From Chloroflexota bacterium (GTDB taxonomy: Bacteria > Chloroflexota > Anaerolineae > Anaerolineales > UBA4823), in NCBI GenBank assembly GCA_029265355.1, contig JAJUJL010000003.1, positions 1 through 64,000 on the forward strand: a stretch of DNA of 64,000 bases. The letters run 5' to 3'. Shown here in pieces: positions 1 to 11,523 of the stretch. The stretch's first letter is position 1, and each line of letters opens with the position of its first letter. Under the pieces are notes generated by a model. The model worked only from the letters and a program-made list of their open reading frames with translations, searched no databases and had not been told where the DNA came from. The translations under genes were made by a program, and so were the position numbers.

Positions 1-116
1 CCATACCCGGCGCAGAGGCAGTGGCTGAGAGGTGAACGATTGGGTGGAGGGGGCGGGTTTTTGGCCATACCCGGCGCAGAGGCAGTGGCTGAGAGGTGAA
101 CGATTGGGTGGAGGGG
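1..116. repeat. 64-bp direct duplication
   Basis: A 52-bp segment beginning ccatacccggcgcagaggca occurs at 1-52 and again at 65-116, giving a direct duplication with a 64-bp period. The window edge cuts the left side, so there may be further copies upstream. It leads directly into the 20-bp array at 121. I see no gene in it. Confidence 0.85.
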
Positions 117-120
117 TTGG

Positions 121-508
121 CTGGGTCAAACCCGCCCCTACCGGGTCAAACCCGCCCCTACCGGGTCAAACCCGCCCCTACCGGGTCAAACCCGCCCCTA
201 CCGGGGCAAACCCGCCCCTACCGGGTCAAACCCGCCCCTACCGGATCAAACCCGCCCCTACCGGGTCAAACCCGCCCCTACCGGGTCAAACCCACCCGTA
301 TCGGGGCAAACCCGCCCCTACCGGGTCAAACCCACCCGTATCGGGGCAAACCCACCCGTATCGGGGCAAACCCACCCGTATCGGGGCAAACCCGCCCGTA
401 TCAAGGAAAATCCGACCGTACCGGGTCAAACCCGCCCGTACCGGGGCAAACCCGCCCGTACCGGGGCAAACCCGCCCCTACCGGGGCAAACCCGACCGTA
501 CCGGGGCA
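121..508. repeat. 20-bp tandem repeat array, about 19.5 units
   Basis: Nineteen full 20-bp units run from 121 to 500 in strict phase, with a partial unit to 508. The consensus is ccgggtcaaacccgccccta. Units at the HK-proximal side carry variants (cccacccgta, tcggggcaaa), and one unit at 401-420 is degenerate. Each unit contains GGGT-CAA-ACCC, a mini-hairpin. There are no spacers between units, so this is a simple tandem array. It ends 9 bp before the stop codon of the histidine kinase gene. The same CAAACCCGCCCCTAC word recurs at 11516-11530. Confidence 0.95.
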
Positions 509-516
509 TTCCGCGC

Positions 517-2343
517 CTATGCCACGGGGATGCAGAAATAGAAGGTCGAGCCTTGGCCTTCGACGCTCTGCGCCCAGATGCGTCCGGAGTGGGCTTCGAT
601 GGTGTGGCGAGCGATGGCCAGGCCCAGGCCGGTGCCGCCGGATGAGCGGGCGCGATCGGCTTTGTAGAAGCGCTCGAAGATGCGCGGCAGGTCATCGGGG
701 TGGATGCCAACGCCGGTGTCTTCGACGGTGAACAGGACTGCTGCGTTGGGCTCGCAGCCGCCCAGGGGTGCATTGGCGGCGTTCAGGCTGGACGTGTCCA
801 GCAAGCTGGCGGAAAGGATGATCTGGCCGCCGGCGGGTGTGAACTTGATGGCGTTGTGCAGCAAATTGCCCAGTACTTGCTCCAGGCGCAGGGGGTCTGC
901 CAGGATCTGCGGCAGATCTGGTGGGCAGTTGACCTTCACTTCCAGGCCGGCGCGCTCGGCCTGCAGGCGCAGGCGGTCGACGGCTGCGAGAATAATTTCG
1001 AGCGGCGAGACGGGGCGCATCTTCAAAGGGATTTTGCCGGATTCGATGCGCGCCAGTTCGAGCAGCTCATTGACCATTTGAGACAGGGCATCCACTTCGG
1101 TTTCGATGCGCTGCAGGAAGCGCCGCGCTGCTGGAGGATCATCCAATGCGCCTTCTTGCAGGGTTTCGGTGAGCGCCTTGAGCGAAGCCAGGGGAGTGCG
1201 CAGCTCGTGCGAAAGATTGGAGATGAAGTCTCTGCGGACCGTTTCCAGGTAGCGGGTGCGGGTCAAGTTTTGGAAGAAGAGGATGACGTACCCGGGATTT
1301 TCAGGCGCCATGGGCAGCGCCGCGGCTTGCAGGTAAAGACGGTTAGCGGATAACTCCAAAGGCTGGCTGTGCAGCTCGCCGCTGCTCAAGGTTTGCTGCC
1401 ACAGCTCGACGATTTGATGGTGACGCAGCGCTTCGGCCAGGGTGTTCCCCATGACGGCGGCGGCTTCCACGTTGAAGATCTGCTCTGCAATGGCATTGAG
1501 AATAACCACGCGGCCCTGTGGATCGACGATGACCACGCCATCGGACATTTCATCCAGCACCGCAGACAGCTTGGAGCGTTCGCTCTCGAGTTCCTGGATG
1601 CGGGCAGCCAGGCGGGCGGAGAGATGGTTGAAGGCGCGCGCCAGGTCAGCGATCTCGTCGGAAGTGGTTGGGTTGATACGCCCCTGGAAATCGCCGGTGG
1701 CCATGCGCCGGGCAGCTTCGGTCAACTGGCGCAGCGGTTGGGTGGTGGAGGCGGCAATCCAGAGGGCAGCCAGGCCAGCGAGCAGGCTCGCCAGCAGGGC
1801 GACGCTCACCAGGGCGCGCTGCAAGGCAGAGACATCTTGTTCGATGCGCTCCAGGGGTGCTCCAAGCCGCACATAGGCTGCTGTTTCGCCATTCACTTTG
1901 ACGGCGATAGCGTGGTAAAGGGTGTTCATGGCGGTGGTGGTAGAGAAGCGCAGGGCAGTGCCGGTACCGCTGCGCTGCGCCTGTTGGATTTCCGGGCGGT
2001 TGAGGTGGTTCTCCATCTCGCCCGGATCGCGCGCCGAGTCGCCCAGCACTATGCCGCTGGTCGAGATGATGGTCACGCGCGCATTGGTGATGGCTGCCCA
2101 ACGCTCGGCCAGTGATTGAAAGTCTGCCGCGGGCGGCTGCAACGCCCCGGGCTGGGCAGGGGGTGCGAGGTGCGGAGTGATGGCGTCGCCGATCAGGCTG
2201 GCCTGGACAGCGAGCGACGCTTGCAGGTTAGCCAGGTAGGATTGGCGGGCCTGCCTGGAGAGGTAGAGGCCGAGCCCCAGCATGCTGACCAGGATCAACA
2301 GCAAGTAGGGGATGGCGATGCGCTGTTGAATGGTGCGGAACAT
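517..2343 (-). CDS. PhoR-like sensor histidine kinase
   Basis: Membrane sensor kinase that would phosphorylate the response regulator encoded just upstream. The 608 residues show TM1 at about 10-28, an extracytoplasmic region of about 150 residues, TM2 at about 177-197, a HAMP domain (about 198-250), a PAS domain (about 255-365), a HisKA domain with phospho-acceptor His379 in NLSHELRTPL, then a HATPase domain with the N box (NLLHNAIKFTP) and G boxes (DTGVGI, GGTGLGL). This order is the PhoR/ResE/WalK arrangement. The ATG follows the regulator's TAA with no gap, so translation is probably coupled. The input signal cannot be told from sequence; phosphate or envelope stress are family precedents only. 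Confidence 0.93.
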   Translation of the reverse strand: MFRTIQQRIAIPYLLLILVSMLGLGLYLSRQARQSYLANLQASLAVQASLIGDAITPHLAPPAQPGALQPPAADFQSLAERWAAITNARVTIISTSGIVLGDSARDPGEMENHLNRPEIQQAQRSGTGTALRFSTTTAMNTLYHAIAVKVNGETAAYVRLGAPLERIEQDVSALQRALVSVALLASLLAGLAALWIAASTTQPLRQLTEAARRMATGDFQGRINPTTSDEIADLARAFNHLSARLAARIQELESERSKLSAVLDEMSDGVVIVDPQGRVVILNAIAEQIFNVEAAAVMGNTLAEALRHHQIVELWQQTLSSGELHSQPLELSANRLYLQAAALPMAPENPGYVILFFQNLTRTRYLETVRRDFISNLSHELRTPLASLKALTETLQEGALDDPPAARRFLQRIETEVDALSQMVNELLELARIESGKIPLKMRPVSPLEIILAAVDRLRLQAERAGLEVKVNCPPDLPQILADPLRLEQVLGNLLHNAIKFTPAGGQIILSASLLDTSSLNAANAPLGGCEPNAAVLFTVEDTGVGIHPDDLPRIFERFYKADRARSSGGTGLGLAIARHTIEAHSGRIWAQSVEGQGSTFYFCIPVA

Positions 2344-3042
2344 TTACCCTTCGAAGCGGTAGCCGGCGCCACGCACGGTGACGATGCGGCGCGGGGCGGC
2401 GGGGTCGGCTTCGATCTTTTCGCGCAGCCAGCGCACGTGCACATCAACGGTGCGTGAGCCGCCGCTGAATTCCCAGCCCCATACACGCTCTAAGATCAAA
2501 TCGCGCGACAGCACCTGACCGCGGTGCCGGGCGAGGAAGTGCAGAAGATCGAACTCTTTGGGTTTGAGCGCGACGGGTTTGTCGTCCACCAGCAGCTCGC
2601 GGCGGGTAAGGTCGAGCACCAGGTTGCCGAAATGCAAGCTGTTAGCGCCGCCGGGGCCGTCGATCTCTTCACGCATCATACGCACGCGGCGAAGCTGAGC
2701 TTTGACGCGCGCCAGGAATTCGCGCATGCTGAAGGGCTTGGTCAGGTAATCGTCAGCGCCCATCTCCAGGCCGATGACGCGATCGATCTCGTCATCGCGC
2801 GCGGTGAGCATCAGGATGGGTGTGCGCATCTCTTGCCTGAGGATGCGGCAGACTTCGAAACCGTCCATCTTGGGAAGCATGATATCCAGTACGATCAGGT
2901 CGGGGTGGTTGCGGCGCGCGGTTTCGATGGCGGCCAGGCCATCGCCAGCCGTGTCAACGGTGTAACCCTGGCGGGTGAGATTATAGACCAGCGTTTCTTG
3001 CAAGGAGGGTTCGTCTTCGACGACCAGAATTTTTTCACTCAT
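2344..3042 (-). CDS. OmpR/PhoB-family response regulator
   Basis: DNA-binding response regulator paired with the downstream kinase. The receiver domain (about 1-120) has the acidic cluster EDE, phospho-acceptor Asp53 in [11 protein letters not shown], and the conserved Lys in LTKPF. The C-terminal winged helix (about 135-232) contains [19 protein letters not shown] and the [13 protein letters not shown] recognition region of the PhoB/OmpR class. The ATG at 3042 is preferred over the GTG at 3045 because GGGAG lies 9 nt before it. Stop and kinase start abut as TAAATG. A TGCTATAAT extended -10 sits upstream at 3081-3089. Confidence 0.94.
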   Translation of the reverse strand: MSEKILVVEDEPSLQETLVYNLTRQGYTVDTAGDGLAAIETARRNHPDLIVLDIMLPKMDGFEVCRILRQEMRTPILMLTARDDEIDRVIGLEMGADDYLTKPFSMREFLARVKAQLRRVRMMREEIDGPGGANSLHFGNLVLDLTRRELLVDDKPVALKPKEFDLLHFLARHRGQVLSRDLILERVWGWEFSGGSRTVDVHVRWLREKIEADPAAPRRIVTVRGAGYRFEG

Positions 3043-3080
3043 CACAGATCGCTCCCGGGCGAGCAGTTTTAACCGCCTTG

Positions 3081-3089
3081 ATTATAGCA
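3081..3089 (-). promoter_or_regulatory. Extended -10 promoter for the RR/HK operon
   Basis: TGCTATAAT on the minus strand is a perfect extended -10 element, about 36 nt before the regulator ATG; a start near 3074 is expected. I see no good -35, which is common with extended -10 promoters. The same TGCTATAAT recurs at 10266-10274 (plus) and 15657-15665 (minus). Confidence 0.6.
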
Positions 3090-3143
3090 TGGCGGTGGGC
3101 AGCCTATCCAGGAGCGGGGAGCAATTTCGAGGTGGAAAGGGGA

Positions 3144-3404
3144 TCAAGCGCCAGGTTGCCCAAGACCCAGCTTCTCTTTGAGCGCCAGGTTGGAGGGTTC
3201 GACCAGGATGGAGCCATCGGGGAAGACGATGGTGGGCACGCTGCGGTTGCCGTGATTGACCTGCCGAACAAACGCTTCGGCGGCTTCGTCGTGGTCGATG
3301 TCAATCCAGCAGTATTCCACTTTGTGAAAATCGAGATAGCGGCGCACGCGGCGACAGTCGCCGCACCAGTAGGTGGCGTAGATGGTGATGGGTCGCTCAG
3401 TCAT
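3144..3404 (-). CDS. Glutaredoxin-like protein (mycoredoxin type)
   Basis: Small thioredoxin-fold oxidoreductase of 86 residues. It has an N-terminal beta strand (ITIYATYWC), the redox motif C-G-D-C, a cis-Pro loop in SVPTIVF and the C-terminal NLALKEKLGL helix. The pattern IDIDHDEAAEAFV...NGNR-VPT is that of Mrx1/glutaredoxin-like proteins that reduce mycothiol or glutathione mixed disulfides, though the family motif is more often CGYC. I chose ATG 3404, not the longer 3434 frame, because GGAG lies 6 nt before it. The gene stands alone between the two-component operon and the divergent DUF72 gene. Confidence 0.85.
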   Translation of the reverse strand: MTERPITIYATYWCGDCRRVRRYLDFHKVEYCWIDIDHDEAAEAFVRQVNHGNRSVPTIVFPDGSILVEPSNLALKEKLGLGQPGA

Positions 3405-3492
3405 ATAGGGCTCCATTGGTGAACATTGTAGCAATATGGCGCGCCTGGGGGTAGTGATTTATTTCGGGTTCTGCGAGGATATTGATCATGAT

Positions 3493-3551
3493 GATGTAGG
3501 ACCGGCTGTTAGCCGGTCTAGGAGGGGCAAGCTAACAGCTTGCCCTACATC
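3493..3551. repeat. Nested palindrome (three-way-junction element)
   Basis: Outer arms GATGTAG (3493-3499) and CTACATC (3545-3551) enclose two perfect hairpins: gaccggct/agccggtc (3500-3507 with 3511-3518) and gggcaagct/agcttgccc (3525-3533 with 3537-3545). The apices GCTGTTAGC and GCTAACAGC are reverse complements of each other. The element ends 16 bp before the DUF72 start. It looks like a REP/MITE-type mobile palindrome and may also shape the 5' end of that mRNA. Confidence 0.8.
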
Positions 3552-3567
3552 GGGGTAAAATAGGCGC

Positions 3568-4386
3568 ATGGTGCGATGGTGGCTGGGGACAATGGGATAT
3601 GGCTATGCCGACTGGAACGGGCCGTTTTATCCGCAGGGGATGCCTGAACGCAGCTACCTGGGGTATTATGCCACGCGCTTCAATGCGGTGGAGCTGGATA
3701 CCACGTTTTATGGCGCACCCCGCGCGGAGGTGGTGCAGCGCTGGGCGTCAGCCGTGCCTGCCGAGTTCCGCTTTTGCTTGAAAACGCCACGGCGCATCAC
3801 TCACGAGCTGCGCCTGGTGAACGCGCTGGAGGAGATGGCGGGTTTTTTGCGCGCCGCGGCAGGGCTGGGTGAGCGCCTGGGGGCGGTGTTAATGCAGTTC
3901 CCGCCCTCGTTCGCTGCCGAAAGCCTTGCCGCGCTGGAGGCGTTCCTGGCGGGGGTGTCGGCGCTACCGGAGATGGAGACGGGCAGCGGAAGGGTGCGCC
4001 TGGCCGTTGAGTTTCGACATGCTTCGTGGTACACTGCCACGCATGCGCTGGCGGGTGTGCTGCGCGAGCAGCAGGTGGCCTGGGCGGCGACGGAATACCC
4101 CAACTTGCCGCGCCGCATCATACCAACCGCTCCATTTCTGTATGTGCGGTGGATCGGGCAGCATGGCAGTTTTGCACACCACACCCACGAACGCCTGGAT
4201 CGCTCGCAGGAATTGAGCGCATGGCTGCAGCTTTTGCAGGCGATTCCTGAAGAGGTCGAACAGGTATTTGGATTTTTCAATAACGATTACGCTGGCTTTG
4301 CGCCGGCGACCTGCCAGCGTTTTCGACTGGCGGCCGGGCTGCCGGCGCCGCCGCTCGAGCCGCCGGTGCAGGGATGCTTGTTCTGA
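3568..4386 (+). CDS. DUF72 (YecE-like) family protein
   Basis: A 272-residue TIM-barrel protein of the DUF72 family. The N terminus has the family pattern GTMGYGYADWNGPFYP, followed by YYATRFNAVELDTTFYG and FCLKTPRRITHE; the C terminus has the conserved FFNNDYAGFAP. The biochemical role of the family is not established. The start at 3568 has only a weak GGGG upstream and lies just past a cloverleaf-like palindrome. Its 3' end overlaps the longest possible reading of the next gene, but the likely ctaA start at 4404 leaves a short gap. Confidence 0.9.
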   Translation: MVRWWLGTMGYGYADWNGPFYPQGMPERSYLGYYATRFNAVELDTTFYGAPRAEVVQRWASAVPAEFRFCLKTPRRITHELRLVNALEEMAGFLRAAAGLGERLGAVLMQFPPSFAAESLAALEAFLAGVSALPEMETGSGRVRLAVEFRHASWYTATHALAGVLREQQVAWAATEYPNLPRRIIPTAPFLYVRWIGQHGSFAHHTHERLDRSQELSAWLQLLQAIPEEVEQVFGFFNNDYAGFAPATCQRFRLAAGLPAPPLEPPVQGCLF

Positions 4387-4403
4387 CAAAGAAAGGGTTG
4401 AGC

Positions 4404-7429
<3,026 letters not shown>

Positions 7430-7816
7430 CACCGATGAGGGCATCGCTGATCGGCTGTGTCGTTCGATGTGCCTGGTAGACGGAGTAGCGAGCTCTCTTG
7501 TGCATGGCATGGCTGCGCCGGAGAGATATGCTGCGCATCTGCGGAAGCGATGCGGTGTTCTCAATAACGGATGGCTTTGAGCGCGCCCGCCGTGCGCTGG
7601 TCAACAGCCACGATCCGGTAATTGCTGCGCTGGCTTGCCATGAATCCGCTGACGGCAGCGTTCTCGCCGTCCTTGCAGACGATGGAGAGCCTTCATAGGT
7701 ATGCATTCCTTGGGGATTCCGCCAAGCCCTGTAGCCTGAGCAGCCGAGCGGGAGAGCTGGCATACTCGAGGGATGTCTGGAACTGGTCGATCAAGAGTGA
7801 AGAAGAGGAGAATTCT
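7430..7816. other. 387-bp gap between ligA and the oxoamine synthase gene
   Basis: There is no recognisable gene, RNA or repeat. One short ORF with a plausible ribosome-binding site lies at 7528-7698 (listed separately). The last part carries the strong AGAAGAGGAG ribosome site of the next gene at 7801-7810. Confidence 0.6.
7528..7698 (+). CDS. Possible small ORF, unknown
   Basis: A 56-residue reading frame starting MLRICGSDAVFSITDGFERA and ending LAVLADDGEPS, with GGAG 5 nt before its ATG. The composition looks protein-like and not repetitive, but I recognise no family. It sits in an otherwise empty gap, and other frames here are also partly open, so it may be chance. Confidence 0.25.
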   Translation: MLRICGSDAVFSITDGFERARRALVNSHDPVIAALACHESADGSVLAVLADDGEPS

Positions 7817-9037
7817 ATGAATTTGGAGCATTCCGAAGATGGCATCGTGCAACGCGTGCGCGCTATGAATGAGCGCGTCGTTTCGTTTCAAGAACAGGGA
7901 TTGTACTTCTACAACCAGGCGGTGTCTGAGCTGCGCGGCGGCGCCAGGGTGCTGGTGAATGGGCGCGAGATGGGCATGTTTGCCTCGTATTCCTACCTGG
8001 GATTGATCGGTCACAAGCGCATCAACAAAGCAGCGATCGAGGCCATCGAACGCTACGGCACCGGTACGCACGGCGTGCGCACACTGGCAGGCACGCTGAC
8101 CATCCACCGCCAGCTCGAAGAGACCATCGCCGAATTCAAAGGTGCAGAGGACGCAGTGACCTACACCTCCGGTTACGCCACCAACCTGACGGTGGTATCC
8201 ACGCTGCTGGGGCGCAATGATTATGTCATTTCGGATAAGTTGAATCACGCCAGCATTGTGGATGGATGCCTGATGTCAGGGGCCAAGTTCCTGCGCTTCA
8301 AGCACAATGATATGAATTCGCTGGAGGAGCGCTTGAAGTCGGTACCCCAGGGCGCGACCAAGCTGGTGATCGCCGACTCTGTCTTCAGCATGGATGGGGA
8401 TATCATCGATTTCCCGCGCATGGTGGCGCTGTGCCAGAAATACCAGGCCTGGCTGATGATCGACGAGGCGCATTCGGTGGGGGTGCTGGGCAAGCGCGGC
8501 ACGGGCATCGAGGAGCATTTCAACATGCCGGGCACGATCGATTTCAAAATGGGCACGCTGAGCAAGACCATCCCCTCGGTGGGCGGGTACGTGGCCGGCA
8601 AGAAAGAGCTGATCCGTTACCTGCGGCATGCCAGCCGGGCGTACATTTTCTCGGCGGCGCTGCCGCCTGCGCAGGCCGCGGCAGCCAACGAGGCCTTCAA
8701 GGTGATCCTGGATGAGCCCTGGCGGGTGGAGAAGCTGGGCGCCAACGCGCGCCAGTTTATCCACGGATTGAGGAACCGCGGCTTCAACACGTTGAAGACC
8801 GAGACCGCCATCGTGCCGGTGGTGTGCGGCACGGACGAGGCGGCCTTTGCCATGACGCAGGCTGCGCAGCGCCAGGATGTTTTCGTTCTGCCGGTGGTTT
8901 CGCCGGCGGTGCCGCCAGGCCTCTCGCGCTTGCGGGCGACGGTGACTGCGGCGCACGAGCCAGCGGAGATCGAGCATGCTATGAACGTGATCGAAGCCGC
9001 CGGGCGTAAGATCGGCTTGTTGGATGGGCGAGTCTGA
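7817..9037 (+). CDS. Alpha-oxoamine synthase (BioF/KBL/SPT-like PLP enzyme)
   Basis: PLP-dependent fold-type I enzyme of 406 residues that should condense an amino acid with an acyl-CoA, releasing CO2. It shows the glycine-rich entry GTGTHGVRTLAG (about 82-92), the DEAHSVGVLG motif (Asp216, His219) and the Schiff-base Lys250 in GTLSKTIPS. Within the family it could be 2-amino-3-ketobutyrate ligase, 8-amino-7-oxononanoate synthase or a serine-palmitoyltransferase-like enzyme. The sequence alone does not decide, and no biotin genes are adjacent. ATG 7817 is fixed by AGAAGAGGAG seven nt upstream; longer frames lack support. Its end overlaps the rlmI-like gene by 14 bp. Confidence 0.88.
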   Translation: MNLEHSEDGIVQRVRAMNERVVSFQEQGLYFYNQAVSELRGGARVLVNGREMGMFASYSYLGLIGHKRINKAAIEAIERYGTGTHGVRTLAGTLTIHRQLEETIAEFKGAEDAVTYTSGYATNLTVVSTLLGRNDYVISDKLNHASIVDGCLMSGAKFLRFKHNDMNSLEERLKSVPQGATKLVIADSVFSMDGDIIDFPRMVALCQKYQAWLMIDEAHSVGVLGKRGTGIEEHFNMPGTIDFKMGTLSKTIPSVGGYVAGKKELIRYLRHASRAYIFSAALPPAQAAAANEAFKVILDEPWRVEKLGANARQFIHGLRNRGFNTLKTETAIVPVVCGTDEAAFAMTQAAQRQDVFVLPVVSPAVPPGLSRLRATVTAAHEPAEIEHAMNVIEAAGRKIGLLDGRV

Positions 9038-10247
9038 AGCATTGGGCAGCATGGCGCGCTTGTGGCTGAGGCCGGGGCGGGAAAAGTCGCTGTTGCGCCG
9101 GCACCCGTGGGTGTACTCTGGAGCTGCGGCGAAAATCGAGGGAGACCCGCTGCCGGGCGAGACGATCGAGATCATCAGCGCTGGAGGCGAGTGGCTGGCA
9201 TGGGGGGCATACAGCCCGGCCTCGCAAATCGTGGCGCGGGTGTGGAGCTGGGAGAAACCAGAGCAGCCGGGAGAGGCGTTGATAAGCCAGCGGTTGAAAG
9301 CGGCGCGTGACTTGCGTGTAGCCATGTTCAAGGACCAGGGAAATGGGCTGCCGGATGGGTTGCGGCTGGTGCACGGCGAATCGGACGGGCTGCCTGGCCT
9401 GGTGGTCGACCGCTATGGCGAGACGTTGGTGGTGCAGGTGTTATCTGCAGGGGCTGAGCGCTGGCGGGATGAGATCTGCGGCGAGCTGGTCGCGCAGCAC
9501 CGGCCGGCCACGATTTACGAGCGCTCTGACGTGGATGTGCGCCAGTTGGAGGGACTGCCGCTGCGCACAGGGGTGATGTGGGGCAGCGAGCCGCCGGAGC
9601 GGATCGAAATCGAGGAGCATGGGCGGCGTTTGCGCGTCGATGTGCGCAAGGGGCACAAGACGGGCTTTTACCTGGATCAGCGCGCCGCCCGGCGCAAGAT
9701 TTCCGCGCTGTCGAGAGATCGGGAGGTGCTGGACTGCTTCTGCTACACGGGCGGTTTCAGCCTGGCAGCGCTGGCGGGCGGGGCGCGATCGGTGTTGGCG
9801 ATGGACTCTTCGGCCGAGGCGCTGCACGAGGCTCAGCAGCATGTGAAGCTCAATGGATTGGATGAAGGGCGGGTGGAATCTTGGCAGCAGGATGTGTTCC
9901 AGGGGCTGCGCGCCCTGCGCGACCGCGGGCGCAGCTACGATTTGATCGTGCTCGATCCGCCCAAGTTCGCCGCCACCGCTGCCCAGGCGCAGCGCGCGGC
10001 GCGCGGCTACAAAGACATCAACCTTTTGGCGCTTAAACTGCTGCGCCCCGGCGGGTTGCTGGCGACTTTTTCGTGCTCTGGGGGCGTCTCCGCAGAGCTG
10101 TTCCAGAAGATTGTCGCCGGGGCGGCGCTGGATGCCCGGGTGGATGCCAGGATCGTGGACACTTTCCAACAGGACGCCGACCACCCCGTGGCGCTGAATT
10201 TCCCGGAGGGGGCATATTTGAAGGGATTGCTGCTCTGGGTCCCTTGA
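9024..10247 (+). CDS. rlmI: RlmI-like 23S rRNA (cytosine-5) methyltransferase
   Basis: A 407-residue SAM-dependent methyltransferase of the RlmI (YccW) family, which methylates a cytosine in 23S rRNA. The N-terminal PUA domain begins with the family signature RPGREKSLLRRHPWVYSG. A central domain (LRLVHGESDGLPGLVVDRYG) follows, then the Rossmann fold with VLDCFCYTGGFSLAAL, the VLDPPKF motif and the late FSCSGGV motif. An alternative ATG at 9051 (MARLWLRPG) starts closer to the homologous N terminus; neither has a strong ribosome site. The 14-bp overlap with the upstream gene suggests coupled translation. Confidence 0.9.
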   Translation: MGESEALGSMARLWLRPGREKSLLRRHPWVYSGAAAKIEGDPLPGETIEIISAGGEWLAWGAYSPASQIVARVWSWEKPEQPGEALISQRLKAARDLRVAMFKDQGNGLPDGLRLVHGESDGLPGLVVDRYGETLVVQVLSAGAERWRDEICGELVAQHRPATIYERSDVDVRQLEGLPLRTGVMWGSEPPERIEIEEHGRRLRVDVRKGHKTGFYLDQRAARRKISALSRDREVLDCFCYTGGFSLAALAGGARSVLAMDSSAEALHEAQQHVKLNGLDEGRVESWQQDVFQGLRALRDRGRSYDLIVLDPPKFAATAAQAQRAARGYKDINLLALKLLRPGGLLATFSCSGGVSAELFQKIVAGAALDARVDARIVDTFQQDADHPVALNFPEGAYLKGLLLWVP

Positions 10248-10265
10248 TGGCTTGTCTTTTGAGCA

Positions 10266-10274
10266 TGCTATAAT
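10266..10274 (+). promoter_or_regulatory. Extended -10 promoter upstream of the GNAT-ASCH gene
   Basis: TGCTATAAT is a perfect extended -10. A TTGATG 19 bp upstream (10244-10249) could act as a loosely spaced -35. A start near 10281 would give a leader of about 75 nt to ATG 10356. Confidence 0.55.
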
Positions 10275-10355
10275 GAATTGGGGTAGAGGGGTTTAGTTTT
10301 TACATTCCTTGCAGCACAGCGCCGGATCAGGCCCGGGTCGGTTTTGGAGGGCCGT

Positions 10356-11282
10356 ATGGCGACGCCTAAAATTCACCTCAAGCCGTTAGAAGAAGATTGC
10401 GTGGACGCCTTCATCCAATTATCCTGGGAGGAGGCAGGCCAGTACCTGGAGCCGGCCCTGCGCTCGTTGAACCTCGACCTGGATAGCTTCAGCCAGGCGG
10501 CGCGCCAGACTGGCAGCCTGTACGGGGTTCTGACTGGCGATGAGCTGCCGGGGAGCTGTCCGTCGGGCTACTGCTGGGTGGAGCTGCGCGGCGATACGCT
10601 CCACCTGCATGGGCTGGCTTTCTACCCGGAGCGGCGCGGGCGAGGTTTGGGGGGAATGGCGCTGGAATTGCTGGCGCGCCAGTACTGCGACCAGGCGCGG
10701 GTGATGGAGCTGGGGGTGCATGATTCCAACCGCGGGGCGCGCCGGCTGTACGAACGGCACCATTTTGTGGAAGTGCGCCGCCGGCAAGAGCTGGGCTTTG
10801 CTATTCTACAGCGGGACCTGAGGCCAGACCGCTTCTGGCAGGCTTACCTGGCAGAACTGCCCGCCGATCACCCGCACCAGCCGCTGCCGCGCCCGCCAGC
10901 CCGGTCGCTGGGGGATACGCCTGCGCTGGCGGATGAGCTGGTGGAGCTGGCAGTGGCGGGCAAGAAGACAGCGACCTCCTGGCTGTTGTGGGAACGCCAG
11001 GCGCATGGCGAGCAGCCGCCGCGGGCGGGTGATCTCAGCATTGTGACGGACGGGAGGGGCGAGCCGCGCGCCTTGCTGGAGACGGTCGAGGCGATCACCT
11101 GGCCATTCGAGCGCGTGCCGGCGGATTTTGCCCAGGATGAAGGCGAGGGCGACCGCAGCCTGGCGCAATGGCGGGAGGCGCATTGGCTTTATTTTGGGCG
11201 GGTTTGCCAGAAATTGGGGCGTGAGCCGGCGCTGGATATGCCGGTGGTGTGCGAGCGTTTCCGTGTATTGCATCCGGTGTAG
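10356..11282 (+). CDS. GNAT acetyltransferase fused to an ASCH domain
   Basis: A 308-residue two-domain protein. Residues 1-160 are a GNAT N-acetyltransferase: the LHLHGLAFYPERRGRGLGG segment is the acetyl-CoA pyrophosphate-binding loop, and SNRGARRLYERHHF is the usual C-terminal motif. Residues 190-308 match an ASCH domain (ADELVELAVAGKKTATSWL, PRAGDLSIVTDGRGEPRAL, SLAQWREAHWLYF), an RNA- or nucleotide-binding PUA-like fold. The substrate is unknown. ATG 10356 is chosen because GGAGG lies 5 nt before it; the in-frame TTG at 10344 lies within that site's flank. It is transcribed from the extended -10 at 10266. Confidence 0.85.
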   Translation: MATPKIHLKPLEEDCVDAFIQLSWEEAGQYLEPALRSLNLDLDSFSQAARQTGSLYGVLTGDELPGSCPSGYCWVELRGDTLHLHGLAFYPERRGRGLGGMALELLARQYCDQARVMELGVHDSNRGARRLYERHHFVEVRRRQELGFAILQRDLRPDRFWQAYLAELPADHPHQPLPRPPARSLGDTPALADELVELAVAGKKTATSWLLWERQAHGEQPPRAGDLSIVTDGRGEPRALLETVEAITWPFERVPADFAQDEGEGDRSLAQWREAHWLYFGRVCQKLGREPALDMPVVCERFRVLHPV

Positions 11283-11388
11283 GGGCGACCCAGGCGAGAT
11301 GAATTTGCCGCCTGGCTGGGGAGACGGGCCGCGCCATTCGCGCCACGGCGAGGGATGGACGGGTCGCCCCACCCGTACCCCCTCCCCG

Positions 11389-11428
11389 AACCCCCCCCAA
11401 AAAAATCAAAATCGGATTTTGGGGGGTT
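11389..11428. repeat. Imperfect palindrome of a dispersed C/A-rich family
   Basis: AACCCCCC...AAAA pairs with TTTTGGGGGGTT (right arm 11417-11428) around a short AT-rich loop. The context taccccctccccg...cggattttggggg is shared with 30287-30335, so these are two copies of one dispersed element. There is no T-tract of terminator type, although it lies about 100 bp after the GNAT-ASCH stop. Confidence 0.6.
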
Positions 11429-11523
11429 GGTTGTGTAGGGGGCGAGTTTTTCCCCACGGATGGCGAGGTTGAAAAGCCCGACACACGGCTCTCAGCGCTG
11501 AGGCGCCTGGCTGGCGCAAACCC

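Noticed and set aside
121-508. CRISPR array
   Set aside because: The 20-bp units are contiguous with no unique spacers, and no cas genes are in the window.
32-731. Long plus-strand ORFs encoding Pro/Arg repeats (PGQTRPYR-type)
   Set aside because: They are translations of the 20-bp tandem array; a 20-bp unit shifts frame each copy and so gives repetitive peptide in all frames. No ribosome site, no family.
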